From contig JAUSNB010000012.1 of the NCBI GenBank assembly GCA_030645615.1, forward strand, positions 45,265 to 109,264: a DNA stretch of 64,000 nucleotides, in the 5' to 3' direction. The stretch's first letter is position 1; each line of letters starts with the position of its first letter. Below are positions 24,640-33,640 of this stretch, piece after piece. A model generated the notes under the pieces. The model saw only the letters and a program-made list of their open reading frames with translations. It was not told where the DNA came from and searched no databases. The DNA is from Actinomycetota bacterium (lineage in GTDB: Bacteria; Actinomycetota; Actinomycetes; S36-B12). A program made the translations under genes and the position numbers.

Positions 24640-26124
24640 TCAGTGTGGCGGGTTCCAGTGGACGTCGTCATACAACGGGTAGAGGTCGCCGTGACGTGGT
24701 TGAAATCCCGCAACGTTGCTCCGCCACGCCCAAACGTCATCAGGCGTGAGCAGCGGAATGTACGGAAGTTCCTCAGCAAAGATGGACTGCACCCTCGACG
24801 CCGCAGTTTGCAGCTCACGCACATCGTGCACCCGAAGGAAGGACTCGAAGCCCGCATCTAAACGCGCAACGGACGCGTGTTCCCAATTTGGGAATGGAGC
24901 AGTGGACGTCGAGCAAAAGCCCTTGAGCGCCTCGACCGGATCGGGCCAAAGCCACTTGGAAATTGCCGCGGCCGGTGCCTTCTGGACCTCGGCATAAAAG
25001 TCGGCAAACGGCTCGGCGTACCGGATCCGAACGCTGACCCCAATGCCTTGAAGATCCTCGGCAACGAGCTCCGCGACCACCTTGAAGGTGTCGTCCTTCT
25101 GCACGAGGCAGTCGAATGCCAGGGATACGCCCTGACGCTGCCGGACCCCACCTGTTCCTAGGGTCCACCCCAAGGACTCGAGAAGGGCCGTGGCTCGCTC
25201 TCTATCCAGCTCGCCTCTTTCGTCCACGGTCTCGTCGTAGAACTCATGCGTGGGCGGGATCGGCCCCCAGGCTGGTGTTCCCAGTCCTCCAAGTGCCACA
25301 CGCACAAGTCGAGGGCGGTCGATGGCCAGACTCAACGCGTGTCGCAGATCGCGTTCGTGGAAGCCGAGTTCTTTGCGATTCCAGTCGACTGTCAGGTACA
25401 TGCTGGACGGCTGTGCCTGACGACACTGCACGAATCGGGAGTCGGTGTGGAGCTCCGCAACAGCGTCGGCATCCAGAGCGTGAGCACAGTCGACATCACC
25501 CGCGAGCAAGGCTGAGTATCGGTCACGGCTGTTGGGTAGTGAGACCCAGGCGGCGTGCTGAATTGAGCGGCTTCCATCGTCCACCCGGGCCGTCTCGATT
25601 CGCTCCGGGCTCCACGCCGTCAGTCGATACGGGCCTGTGCCGTCGGCACGTTCGATGCCGAAGCCGCTCGGATCCACCTGTCTCAGGCTCTCGTTGTGGA
25701 TAGCTGTGTGAGTACCCCAAAGCAAGGTGTACAGGCGTGAGTACGGGTAGTGGAGGTGGATACGCACGGTATGGGAGTCCAGCGATTCCACGCGGTCCAC
25801 GGGATCCCAGTACCACAGCTGGCGCCCACCCGGCAGGACGTGCATGTCCCACCTCAGCGCGTCCAAGGCCTTGACCACTGCGTCGGCATCGCAGGGTGAC
25901 CCTGAGTGGAACTCCGCGTTAGCTCGCAACTCCAGGTCCCATGTAAGGCCGTTCTCACTGACGTTCCAGGATCGCGCAAGACGAGGCCGTGGCCGGCCGT
26001 CCGGGCCGCGCGTGAGGAGGGTCTCGTAAACGGCCACTGCCGGCGGGTCGACATGTGCTGAGTGCGGGTCCAGACTGGAGAACCGGTACTCGAAGGCCTC
26101 ACGATACAAGGGATGATTAGGCAT
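24640..26124 (-). CDS. Solute-binding protein family 5 without signal peptide
   Basis: A 494-residue protein of the DppA/OppA fold: AVYETLLTRGPDG, LARSWNVSENGLTWDLELR, DGTGPYRLTAWSPERIE, RDLRHALSLAIDRPRLV and PYIPLLTPDDVWAW. Unlike its homologue at 35.5-37.2 kb, it starts directly with the mature domain (MPNHPLYREAFEYRFSSLDP) and has no signal peptide or lipobox. The ATG at 26124 overlaps the preceding gene by 8 bases, so no upstream signal is hidden. It is either cytoplasmic (a ligand sensor or chaperone, as in SgrR-like proteins) or has lost export. It is the last gene of the importer run. Confidence 0.82.
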   Translation of the reverse strand: MPNHPLYREAFEYRFSSLDPHSAHVDPPAVAVYETLLTRGPDGRPRPRLARSWNVSENGLTWDLELRANAEFHSGSPCDADAVVKALDALRWDMHVLPGGRQLWYWDPVDRVESLDSHTVRIHLHYPYSRLYTLLWGTHTAIHNESLRQVDPSGFGIERADGTGPYRLTAWSPERIETARVDDGSRSIQHAAWVSLPNSRDRYSALLAGDVDCAHALDADAVAELHTDSRFVQCRQAQPSSMYLTVDWNRKELGFHERDLRHALSLAIDRPRLVRVALGGLGTPAWGPIPPTHEFYDETVDERGELDRERATALLESLGWTLGTGGVRQRQGVSLAFDCLVQKDDTFKVVAELVAEDLQGIGVSVRIRYAEPFADFYAEVQKAPAAAISKWLWPDPVEALKGFCSTSTAPFPNWEHASVARLDAGFESFLRVHDVRELQTAASRVQSIFAEELPYIPLLTPDDVWAWRSNVAGFQPRHGDLYPLYDDVHWNPPH

Positions 26125-26446
26125 CCGTCTTGGCCCATGATCTTCCGGTGGTGGTGTCCACCACAACACGGATGGCCGACTCGGGATCGGCGAACGTCGC
26201 CGTGTGTTCCCGGAGACGGCGCGCTTCCTCAGTCATCAGGCACTCCCGCAGATCTGCCTCACTGCTGAACTCCAAGTACCCGACACCGTCGTGGACGTCC
26301 TCGTCGTCGACTGTTGGATGAAAGGCAACCATCCGGACTCCAGGTAGCGCCCTTGCCAAGGTGAGGTGCTCGCCGAGCCATGCCTTTAGGAATGCCGCGC
26401 GATCGACGCCGTCACAGCGACGCAGGACGACCACGTAGCGGATCAT
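26117..26446 (-). CDS. EthD-like dimeric alpha/beta-barrel protein
   Basis: A 109-residue protein with the ferredoxin-like EthD pattern: MIRYVVVLRRCDG at the start, FLKAWLGEHLTLARALPGVR in the first helix, VGYLEFSSEADLRECLMTEEA in the middle. Members assist monooxygenases or act as small lyases in catabolic clusters. It overlaps the amidohydrolase stop by four bases (ATGA) and the next gene by 8. Confidence 0.65.
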   Translation of the reverse strand: MIRYVVVLRRCDGVDRAAFLKAWLGEHLTLARALPGVRMVAFHPTVDDEDVHDGVGYLEFSSEADLRECLMTEEARRLREHTATFADPESAIRVVVDTTTGRSWAKTDA

Positions 26447-27738
26447 CGCGCCGGCACGGTTGCCGCTTCGCGACGCTCGGTCTGCAGCCGGCCCCCCAGC
26501 ACCGTCATGCGGCCAGCCACCCATACACGATCTGGGCGATGCAGAGCGGTTATGTCCTCCTCAAGGTCAGCGTCGAGGAGAACGAGATCGGCCTGCATGC
26601 CCGGTCGGATCGAACCGACTTGATCAGCAATGCCGAAGACCGCCGCGGGGCGGCCGGTCCCGCTGAGTAGCGCGTCGCTTCGAGTGAGACCCACCTCGTG
26701 ATGGAGAGCCACCATCGCCTGAGCGACATTCCCGTGGGGTACTCCTGGAACACCGGCGTCGGTTCCTGCCAAGAGGATTACCCCGGCGTCATCCATTCGG
26801 CTGAAGAGCGGAAGCATATCCCTTCGCTGCTGATGGCGTCGAGTCGCTCCTGACGGGGCGTCACGGAAATTCTCAAGAGCGCCGACCGTGATTGTCGGGT
26901 CAACGGTTGCCCCCGACAACGTCAGCGCCTCCAAGGTTGTAGCTGACAACTCCAGAGCACCGTCTGAATCCTGACAGGAGGCATGCACAATAACCGTGGC
27001 GCCGGCTCGAGCAGCTAGCTCCACAGCGAATTCGGTGTGCGCGTGCACCGCCAGTGGCTTTCCCAGCCGGGAACACTCGGCGCCTAAGGCCATCATGGTG
27101 TGCTCGGGGTATTGGAGCTGGAGCGGATTGCTGCCAGCGGTTATGTTGCCGCCGGTGAGCATTACCTTGATGAAATCGACACCGTCCTGCGTGAGCTGGC
27201 GCGCGAGGCGGACGACCTCGTCAGTCGTGTCGGCGATTCCTCCAAGCCAATGGCAGTGACCGGCCGTTGTGGTTATGGGGGCCCCGCTCACTAGGACGTG
27301 GGGACTGGTGATGGTCCCAGCCTGGCTTGCCTGACGCACCGCTAGCAGAACGTCGATCCGCCCACCGCAGTCCACGACGGTGGTGACTCCGCGGACGAGA
27401 GCCCGTTGAGCGTTACCCAGTGCACGCGCCACCTGCTCTGCTGGCGGCTCTGACGTGACATGGCGCACTACCTGACTGTCCGCGCTGAACGTCAGGTGCG
27501 TATGGCTGTCAATGAGCCCGGGGATGAGTGTTCCCTGAGGCCAGTCCACGGTCCTGCCGACGGGGACTCTTCCCGAGCCAGACTCGACGATGTCGGTGAT
27601 GACCTCCCCAACGATGACAACATCGAGCCCCGTCGCAAGATTGCCATCGGACAACATCACATTTCTTGCGCGAATCGCCCACTCGGTCTCGGATTCATAG
27701 TCCCCAACCGGCGGGTCATGGAAGACGGCGGCACCCAT
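26443..27738 (-). CDS. Metal-dependent amidohydrolase
   Basis: A 431-residue amidohydrolase-superfamily enzyme of the imidazolonepropionase/Xaa-Pro-dipeptidase type. Metal ligands are visible: HTH in LIPGLIDSHTHLTF, a candidate carboxylated Lys in VDFIKVMLTGG, His in AVHAHTE and IVHAS, and Asp in LLAGTDAG. The C-terminal GSIRPGMQADLVLLD is the usual small beta-sandwich. It would cleave an amide or peptide-like bond in the cytoplasm, fitting a peptide-type importer. The ATG at 27738 is preferred since GGAG lies 4 bases upstream; an ATG at 27750 is an alternative. Confidence 0.85.
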   Translation of the reverse strand: MGAAVFHDPPVGDYESETEWAIRARNVMLSDGNLATGLDVVIVGEVITDIVESGSGRVPVGRTVDWPQGTLIPGLIDSHTHLTFSADSQVVRHVTSEPPAEQVARALGNAQRALVRGVTTVVDCGGRIDVLLAVRQASQAGTITSPHVLVSGAPITTTAGHCHWLGGIADTTDEVVRLARQLTQDGVDFIKVMLTGGNITAGSNPLQLQYPEHTMMALGAECSRLGKPLAVHAHTEFAVELAARAGATVIVHASCQDSDGALELSATTLEALTLSGATVDPTITVGALENFRDAPSGATRRHQQRRDMLPLFSRMDDAGVILLAGTDAGVPGVPHGNVAQAMVALHHEVGLTRSDALLSGTGRPAAVFGIADQVGSIRPGMQADLVLLDADLEEDITALHRPDRVWVAGRMTVLGGRLQTERREAATVPAR

Positions 27739-27758
27739 CACACTCCTCATGCTCAGGT

Positions 27759-28502
27759 CTACAGCAGGCTCGGAGGGAGCCCTATCCGGTTGAACTGGTC
27801 TGCGGCGCTCTGGACGTGCCGGCGGCCGTTCTCGAGAGAGAAGTTCAGGTGTCCGGGCATGAGAGCTTCGAATTCGTACTCCAGGAGTCGATTCATGGAG
27901 TCGGCATACTCCTGGACGCTGGAGTCGACAACGTTCTGAAGGACGATCTTGCCGCCCCAGAACACGTGGTCACCGGTGAATAGGTAGCTCTTCCCACCTC
28001 CGGTCACCAGGAAGTTCATGTGGCCGTTGCAGTGGCCGTTGGTCTCGATTGCAGTCAGCTCGAAATCGCCGCTGCGCACGGACTGGTCGTGGGTTAGGTC
28101 CACGTCGATCTGGCAGGGTTCCCATACGAAGTCGTCTGGATAGAACCCGAAGGACTTTGCCCAGGTCAGGCCGATCGTGTTCTCGTCACCTGCCCGGACG
28201 GTCGGAGCAGCACGCTCTGAAATTGCGATCTGAAGATCGTCTCCAAGGGTGCGGCGCATGTAGGCCAGCGCGCCCGCATGGTCGGCGTGGTAGTGGGTGA
28301 CGAACAGGCGTGTGATGTTGCCGGGATCAAGCCCATCGTCCTTGATGTTCTTCAAGATGCGGTCCCCGCCGTCGAATCCGGCGTCGATCAGCCATAGTTC
28401 GTCGCCTGTGTCGACGACGTAGCTGTTGCTGTCTAGACGGTTGGACAGGTTGTAGCCGTAATCGCCTCCTCCGACGATGTACATGCTCTCGTTGATCTTC
28501 AC
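27759..28502 (-). CDS. Metallo-beta-lactamase-fold hydrolase
   Basis: A 247-residue enzyme with the metal signature THYHADHAG (HxHxDH), a second His in ETNGHCNGH, Asp in FTGDHVFWGG and the last His in LMPGHLNF. This is the glyoxalase-II/lactonase-like branch with two metal ions, hydrolysing thioesters, lactones or similar. No signal peptide is present. It overlaps the SDR gene by four bases. Confidence 0.85.
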   Translation of the reverse strand: MKINESMYIVGGGDYGYNLSNRLDSNSYVVDTGDELWLIDAGFDGGDRILKNIKDDGLDPGNITRLFVTHYHADHAGALAYMRRTLGDDLQIAISERAAPTVRAGDENTIGLTWAKSFGFYPDDFVWEPCQIDVDLTHDQSVRSGDFELTAIETNGHCNGHMNFLVTGGGKSYLFTGDHVFWGGKIVLQNVVDSSVQEYADSMNRLLEYEFEALMPGHLNFSLENGRRHVQSAADQFNRIGLPPSLL

Positions 28503-29308
28503 TTTGCGATCAACTCCTCCGGGATCGAATAGCTGTGTGCTCGCAGACCTCCATCGACGATGATGTTCTGGCCCGTCACGTAGCCGGCATCATCCGAGGC
28601 CAGGAACGCGAAGGTCGCGGCGATCTCCTCGGGCTTGCCGAGCCTCTTCATCGGAACGAGTGGCCAATAGGCACGCGCCTTCTCCATCGCCTCATCACTA
28701 CCGAGCACATCGCGCGACTGGGGAGTGTCCAGAGGACCAGGGCTCACCGCGTTGACACGGATGCCGTAGTCCACCAACTCGATTGCCATGGTTTGCGTCA
28801 GGTTGACGATTCCGGCCTTGGCGGCTCCGTAGTGTGCGTACTCGACGGATGCACCCAGGGCTGAGACTGATGCGGTGTACATGATGGCGCCGCGGGTTTG
28901 TCTCTCGACCATTGCTCGGGCAGCCACCTGCCCGAGGACGAAGCTGGCGCGCAGCATGACGGCCATGACTCGGTCCCAGTCGGAGCGTGGCATTTGCAGG
29001 AAGGGAACTGCCGAGTGAGCTGGGGCGTTGCTCACGAGAACGTCGAGTCGTCCGAAGGGATCCGTCGCGGCCGCGATGAACCGCTCGCAATCCTCATCTA
29101 CGGATACGTCGCCGGCGACCTCGACGATATTGGCTCCGGTCAATGCCCTGATCTCATCGGCCACGCGGGGAAGGGCTTCGGCGTTGCGGTCGGCAATGAC
29201 CACTGCCTCCGCTCCCTCCTGCGCGAAGCGGATGGCCGTCGCACGACCCACACCGCTGGCACCACCTGTGATGAGTGCGATCTTGCCGGTCAATCGGGTA
29301 CAGCTCAT
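28499..29308 (-). CDS. Short-chain dehydrogenase/reductase
   Basis: A 269-residue SDR with the cofactor loop ALITGGASGVGRAT, NADH-type Asp in VIADRNAEAL, catalytic Ser in YTASVSALGAS, YxxxK in YAHYGAAKAG, and the C-terminal GYVTGQNIIVDGGLRAH. It oxidises or reduces a hydroxy/keto intermediate of the pathway. Start and stop overlap both neighbours by four bases. Confidence 0.88.
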   Translation of the reverse strand: MSCTRLTGKIALITGGASGVGRATAIRFAQEGAEAVVIADRNAEALPRVADEIRALTGANIVEVAGDVSVDEDCERFIAAATDPFGRLDVLVSNAPAHSAVPFLQMPRSDWDRVMAVMLRASFVLGQVAARAMVERQTRGAIMYTASVSALGASVEYAHYGAAKAGIVNLTQTMAIELVDYGIRVNAVSPGPLDTPQSRDVLGSDEAMEKARAYWPLVPMKRLGKPEEIAATFAFLASDDAGYVTGQNIIVDGGLRAHSYSIPEELIAK

Positions 29309-30303
29309 GCCACGTTCTCCTTCAGTAGGGAATGGATGCCTGCGACGAGTCGATCGACGGAAGGTAGGACTGCCGCCGACAAGATTGGGGAGGATGGCAT
29401 GGGCACAGGGTCTGAGCCGATGCGGCGTGCTCCCTTGAGGCCTGGACCGAGTTCTTCGACAACGCTGCTCAGGATTTCGGCGCCGAAGCCGCCGACTCGC
29501 CCGGCCTCGTGAGCCACCAGTAGGTGGCCGGTCTTGCTCACTGACTCAACGACGGCGTCACGATCCCAAGGGGATATCCATCGCAGGTCAAGTACCTCGC
29601 AGGAGATTCCGGACTCGGATACGTGATCCGCCGCCTCCTCGGCCCATGCACGCACCGTGCCCCATGTCACGATGGTTACATCAGTTCCGGAGCGCACAAC
29701 ATCGGCTTGACCAACTCGTCCCAAGCCCGATCCTGTCGCTACGGCACCCTTCGTCGGGTACAGCCTCCGAGACTCGAACACCATGACTGGATCGTCGCTA
29801 CTGGCGGCGTCTCGAAGGATTCCGTAAGCGTCCTGAGGTGTGGCCGGGACAGCTATCTGCAGCCCCGGGACGTGCGCAAACATCGCCTCCAGGCTCTGAC
29901 TGTGCTGGGCGCATGACCCTGGGGTGCTGCCCTGTTGGGTACGAATGACCAAAGGAGCACCGAGCCGCCCCTCGGAAACGTAGCGAGTATTCGCGATTTG
30001 GTTGACGATTTGATCCATTGCGACCATCAGGAAGTCCGCATACATGATTTCGACAATCGGCCGTAGTCCACCCATCGCCGCGCCAAGGGCGGCCCCGATC
30101 ATGGCTGACTCAGATATAGGCGTGTCGAATACGCGGTCGCCGTACTTGTCGTGCAGGCCCTTGGTTGCTCCGAAGGGACCATTCGGAATGGCGACGTCTT
30201 CGCCGTAAATCACAACCCGCGAATCGGCCCCCAGCGCGTCGTCGAGGGCCTGATTGACGGCGCGAATGTAGCTGGACTCTGAACTGTCAACCCGAGAAGA
30301 CAT
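29305..30303 (-). CDS. 2-oxoacid/acetoin dehydrogenase E1 component, beta subunit
   Basis: A 332-residue protein with the E1-beta pattern: GEDVAIPNGPFGATKGL, DTPISESAMIGAALGAAMGGLRP with the ThDP-activating Glu, and the C-terminal HEAGRVGGFGAEI. It pairs with the alpha subunit just upstream (17-base overlap). No E2 or E3 gene lies in the window, so the product may work with an E2/E3 from elsewhere or as an E1-only decarboxylase/oxidoreductase. Confidence 0.88.
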   Translation of the reverse strand: MSSRVDSSESSYIRAVNQALDDALGADSRVVIYGEDVAIPNGPFGATKGLHDKYGDRVFDTPISESAMIGAALGAAMGGLRPIVEIMYADFLMVAMDQIVNQIANTRYVSEGRLGAPLVIRTQQGSTPGSCAQHSQSLEAMFAHVPGLQIAVPATPQDAYGILRDAASSDDPVMVFESRRLYPTKGAVATGSGLGRVGQADVVRSGTDVTIVTWGTVRAWAEEAADHVSESGISCEVLDLRWISPWDRDAVVESVSKTGHLLVAHEAGRVGGFGAEILSSVVEELGPGLKGARRIGSDPVPMPSSPILSAAVLPSVDRLVAGIHSLLKENVA

Positions 30304-31225
30304 GGGTCATCACCTCTTCCACGTTCGGTGTTGGCATTCCCTCAGCAAGCGCTAGCGCGGCACTGACAGCACCCTCCGCCTGTTGCTCGCAGCGAGCCGC
30401 CGCCTCGCTCGTCAGCTGAGAACGTGCGAGAGTCAGCGGATCGGTGGCCCTCCAGCCCTCCAACTCGCCTGCGGGTCTGTACTGCTGAGCGTCGCCGGAG
30501 TAGTGGCCGCCGAGCCTTCGCGTGTGAGCCTCCACGAGAACAGGAGCGGACTTCTGCAAGGCTGCCTCGCGTGCATCGCTGACCGTCGCCGCAACTGCCA
30601 AGGGGTCGTTTCCGTCCACCTCCATCGCGATAATGGAATAGGCAGCCGCTCGCGCCGCGGCTGGGACTGCGGTGAGCGTCGCGGAAGGAGTCATCTCCAC
30701 ATAGCCGTTGTTCTCGACCACGACGATCAGCGGAATGTTCAGCACCGACGCCATGTTTAGCGACTCGTGTACGTTTCCTTGGTTCATCGCCCCGTCGCCG
30801 ATCGACACGACGGGAATGCGATTGCCGCCGAGGCGATTACACGCCATGGCTAGGCCAAGTGCGATAGGAACTCCCGCCCCCACGATCGAGTTCTCACCGT
30901 AGAAGCCGTACTGCGGTCCTGAAAGGTAGGCGGAACCCGCTCGCCCGCCATTCAGGTCAGAATCGCGGCCGAAGACCTCGGCCAAGAGTTCCTCCGCGGG
31001 CACGCCTCGCGACAGTGCCCATCCATGGCCTCGATAGGTGGCTACGACGGGGTCGTTCGGGCCAAGTGCGGCGCAGGTGCCGACTGGAATGGCCTCTTGC
31101 CCGATACACAGGTGGGTCGAGCCGGTGACACGACCGTCCTGTACAGCTCGCAGCAGTTCTTCCTCTATGAGGCGAATCTGCAGCATGCGCAGATAGAGGT
31201 CCTCCAAGGAGGGTGGCGCCGTCAC
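30287..31225 (-). CDS. 2-oxoacid/acetoin dehydrogenase E1 component, alpha subunit
   Basis: A 312-residue ThDP-dependent subunit: YRGHGWALSRGVP, the ThDP/Mg motif GDGAMNQGNVHESLNMA ending with IVVVENNGYVEM, and EAHTRRLGGHYSGD. With the beta subunit it forms an alpha2beta2 E1 that decarboxylates a 2-oxoacid or acetoin-like compound. The GTG at 31225 overlaps the preceding stop by four bases; longer starts add an unrelated Cys-rich extension. Confidence 0.88.
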   Translation of the reverse strand: MTAPPSLEDLYLRMLQIRLIEEELLRAVQDGRVTGSTHLCIGQEAIPVGTCAALGPNDPVVATYRGHGWALSRGVPAEELLAEVFGRDSDLNGGRAGSAYLSGPQYGFYGENSIVGAGVPIALGLAMACNRLGGNRIPVVSIGDGAMNQGNVHESLNMASVLNIPLIVVVENNGYVEMTPSATLTAVPAAARAAAYSIIAMEVDGNDPLAVAATVSDAREAALQKSAPVLVEAHTRRLGGHYSGDAQQYRPAGELEGWRATDPLTLARSQLTSEAAARCEQQAEGAVSAALALAEGMPTPNVEEVMTHVFSG

Positions 31226-31893
31226 TGGATCTCCTTCCCTGTCATGGGCTTGTTCGCGGATCGCCAGAAGGTGGCATGTTCCGCAAGGAATGAGGCAGCC
31301 GACTGAGCAGACTGGATGGGCCACGCGGCGCGTCCACTTCCCAGCACGGCAGCCTTGTGGGCGAAGACGCGTCCCGCAACCGCCCGGGTGTTCCTGGCCA
31401 CCATCCCGGCAACTCGATCAGCGGCCTCATCGTGAGGGTCGAGAATGCTGATCGAGGGAATGCGGCTCCAGGCAGTTTGGCAGAAGTCCTCGTCGGGCAT
31501 GTCGCTGCGGGGCGCCAGCATCACGTATGCAGCCAGGGATTCTGGCGGATAGACCCGCAACAGCGTGTCAGTCGAGGCTCCGTCCACAATGACCGTTACA
31601 GGCTGCACGGCAGCGTGCGCGTAGAACAGGACAGCCTCCACCGCTGCAACCGAGTCTTTGGCGGCGTCACCACTACTCAATCCGTGGCCAGGAAGATCAA
31701 TCAGCAAAGACGAGAGCGAGTATCGATCCAGTGCTCCCACGAACTGACGCATGCGATCGAGATCCCCGTGCTGATCGTGGACGAGGACGCACATGCCCAA
31801 GGGGTTGAGGACGTCACGGCGCTCGGCAAGACACACCGAGGCGGTGTCAATGGCCAACTCCACTATGCGCACACCGGTGCTGGGTGAGGTCAT
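31222..31893 (-). CDS. Alpha/beta-hydrolase-like protein
   Basis: A 223-residue protein with alpha/beta-hydrolase marks: LVHDQHGDLDRMRQFV, LIDLPGHGLSSGD, a nucleophile-elbow-like VDGASTDTLL (G-x-S-x-D rather than G-x-S-x-G) and a late His (FLAEHATF). The departures from the consensus leave it uncertain whether it is an active esterase/amidase. It overlaps the ATPase stop and the E1-alpha start by four bases each. Confidence 0.6.
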   Translation of the reverse strand: MTSPSTGVRIVELAIDTASVCLAERRDVLNPLGMCVLVHDQHGDLDRMRQFVGALDRYSLSSLLIDLPGHGLSSGDAAKDSVAAVEAVLFYAHAAVQPVTVIVDGASTDTLLRVYPPESLAAYVMLAPRSDMPDEDFCQTAWSRIPSISILDPHDEAADRVAGMVARNTRAVAGRVFAHKAAVLGSGRAAWPIQSAQSAASFLAEHATFWRSANKPMTGKEIQ

Positions 31894-32660
31894 GTCGTCG
31901 GCACCATTGGTATGGACGACACAAGTTTCTTGGTGTAAGGGTCCGAGGGGTTTCGAAACAACTGGACGGGGTCGCCCGTCTCCACGATCTTGCCGTGGTG
32001 CATAACGGCAACTCGATTGCAAAGTTGCTGCACCAGGCCCAGATCGTGACTGATGAAGAGCACGGTCAAGTCGAGATCCCGCTGAAGGGACATCAGCAGG
32101 TTGAGGATCTGCCCACGCATCGATACGTCCAGTGCGCTAACCGGTTCATCCGCCACAAGGATCCGTGGTTCAACCGCCAGCGCACGCGCAATAGCCACTC
32201 GCTGTCGCTGCCCGCCAGACAACTCATGAGGGTAGAGCCGCGCGTACGACTCCGGGACACCGACCATGTCCAGGAGACGTCCGACGGTTGAGGGTGACGC
32301 TCCAGTGCGGGCACCCTTATCGAGCCCCTCGACAACGATGGAGCCGATGCGCATACGGGGATCCATGGAGGAAAACGGATCCTGGAAGACCACCTGGATG
32401 GTCTGGTGATACCTGCGCCTTTCTGCGCGTGAGCCGTTCCAGGGATCAATTCCAGCAACGGAGATCTTTCCTCCGGTGGGGCGCGTCAAGCGCAAGAGAG
32501 TACGAGCGATCGTCGTCTTGCCACTGCCGCTTTCGCCAACGATGCCAAACACTTCACCCGCGTCAACGGCGAAAGTGACGTCGTCCACGGCGTGTCGAGC
32601 CTGGCCTCGACCGATTTGGTACGACTTGCGAAGTGATCGGACATCGACTAGAGCGCTCAC
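31890..32660 (-). CDS. Oligopeptide/dipeptide-type ABC transporter ATPase (DppF-like)
   Basis: A 256-residue ATPase: Walker A GESGSGKTT, Q-loop VVFQDPFSSMDPRM, signature LSGGQRQRVAIARAL, Walker B ILVADEPVSALD, and the C-terminal PSDPYTKKLVSSIP typical of Opp/Dpp ATPases. It pairs with the DppD-like ATPase to power the importer. It overlaps both neighbours by four bases. Confidence 0.92.
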   Translation of the reverse strand: MSALVDVRSLRKSYQIGRGQARHAVDDVTFAVDAGEVFGIVGESGSGKTTIARTLLRLTRPTGGKISVAGIDPWNGSRAERRRYHQTIQVVFQDPFSSMDPRMRIGSIVVEGLDKGARTGASPSTVGRLLDMVGVPESYARLYPHELSGGQRQRVAIARALAVEPRILVADEPVSALDVSMRGQILNLLMSLQRDLDLTVLFISHDLGLVQQLCNRVAVMHHGKIVETGDPVQLFRNPSDPYTKKLVSSIPMVPTT

Positions 32661-33640
32661 GGGCTCACCAACTGCCCCGGATGCATGCAGCGAATTTGCG
32701 TTGCTTCACCAACGTGGGCAACCTGCGGATGAGCTGTGCAGGCGGGAGAGACTCGTGAGCAGCGAGGAGAGAACCGGCATCCACTTGCCCAGCCGCCTGG
32801 CTCCGGTACCGTCCCTGGGATGAAACCAAATGCAGCGCCCGCGTTCTTGATCTGTGCGCTGTCGATCAGGCCCATCGTGTAAGGGTGTTGAGGGTTGCGA
32901 AATAGCTGCTTCGTTGGAGCGAGTTCGACCAACTCGCCAGCGTAGAGGACCGCGACTCGGTCTGCGATGGACGCCACGACGCCGAGATCGTGGGATATCC
33001 ACATGACACTCAGGCCCATCTCGCGTTGAAGGCGACCGACAAGGGCCACGATTGAGGCCTGCGTGGTCACGTCTAGGGCCGTCGTTGGTTCGTCGGCCAC
33101 AAGCAGCGCGGGTTCCATCACGAGTGCCGCGGCAATCATCACCCGCTGGCGCAGTCCGCCGGATAGCTCATGTGGGTAGGCGCGAAAGCGGCTCAAGGAA
33201 TCGGGGATTCCCACGTGATCCATCATTTCCAGGGCTCGATCACGGGCCGCCGCCTTGGACACGTTTCGGTGGGCGCGGATCGTGTCGACGATTTGGCTGC
33301 CGACGGAGAAGCAAGGATCCAGGCTCGTCATGGGGTCTTGGAAGACCATTGAGATGCGGGAGCCCCGGATGGCCTGCCAGTCACGGTCTGAGAATGTCGA
33401 GGTATCTGCACCGAACACACTTAGCGAGCCCCCCGTCTGCCGCACTCCGTCGGGCAGCAGACCTAGGCAGGACAGAGCGGACAAGCTCTTGCCCGAACCG
33501 CTCTCGCCGACAAGCGCGAGGACCTCTCCGGCGTGGACATCTAGACTAAGTTCGGTGACTAGCGGCTGCCAGCCGGTGCCGGATCGGCGAGCGAGTGAAA
33601 ACCCGCGGTAGGAGATCGCTGGTGTGCGCGCGTCCATCAC
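32657..33640 (-). CDS. Oligopeptide/dipeptide-type ABC transporter ATPase (DppD-like)
   Basis: A 327-residue ATPase: Walker [14 protein letters not shown]-loop [13 protein letters not shown], signature [15 protein letters not shown], Walker [13 protein letters not shown]. The C-terminal [14 protein letters not shown] plus a later Cys is the cysteine cluster found in DppD/OppD ATPases. It energises uptake together with DppF. Confidence 0.92.
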   Translation of the reverse strand: MMDARTPAISYRGFSLARRSGTGWQPLVTELSLDVHAGEVLALVGESGSGKSLSALSCLGLLPDGVRQTGGSLSVFGADTSTFSDRDWQAIRGSRISMVFQDPMTSLDPCFSVGSQIVDTIRAHRNVSKAAARDRALEMMDHVGIPDSLSRFRAYPHELSGGLRQRVMIAAALVMEPALLVADEPTTALDVTTQASIVALVGRLQREMGLSVMWISHDLGVVASIADRVAVLYAGELVELAPTKQLFRNPQHPYTMGLIDSAQIKNAGAAFGFIPGTVPEPGGWASGCRFSPRCSRVSPACTAHPQVAHVGEATQIRCMHPGQLVSP

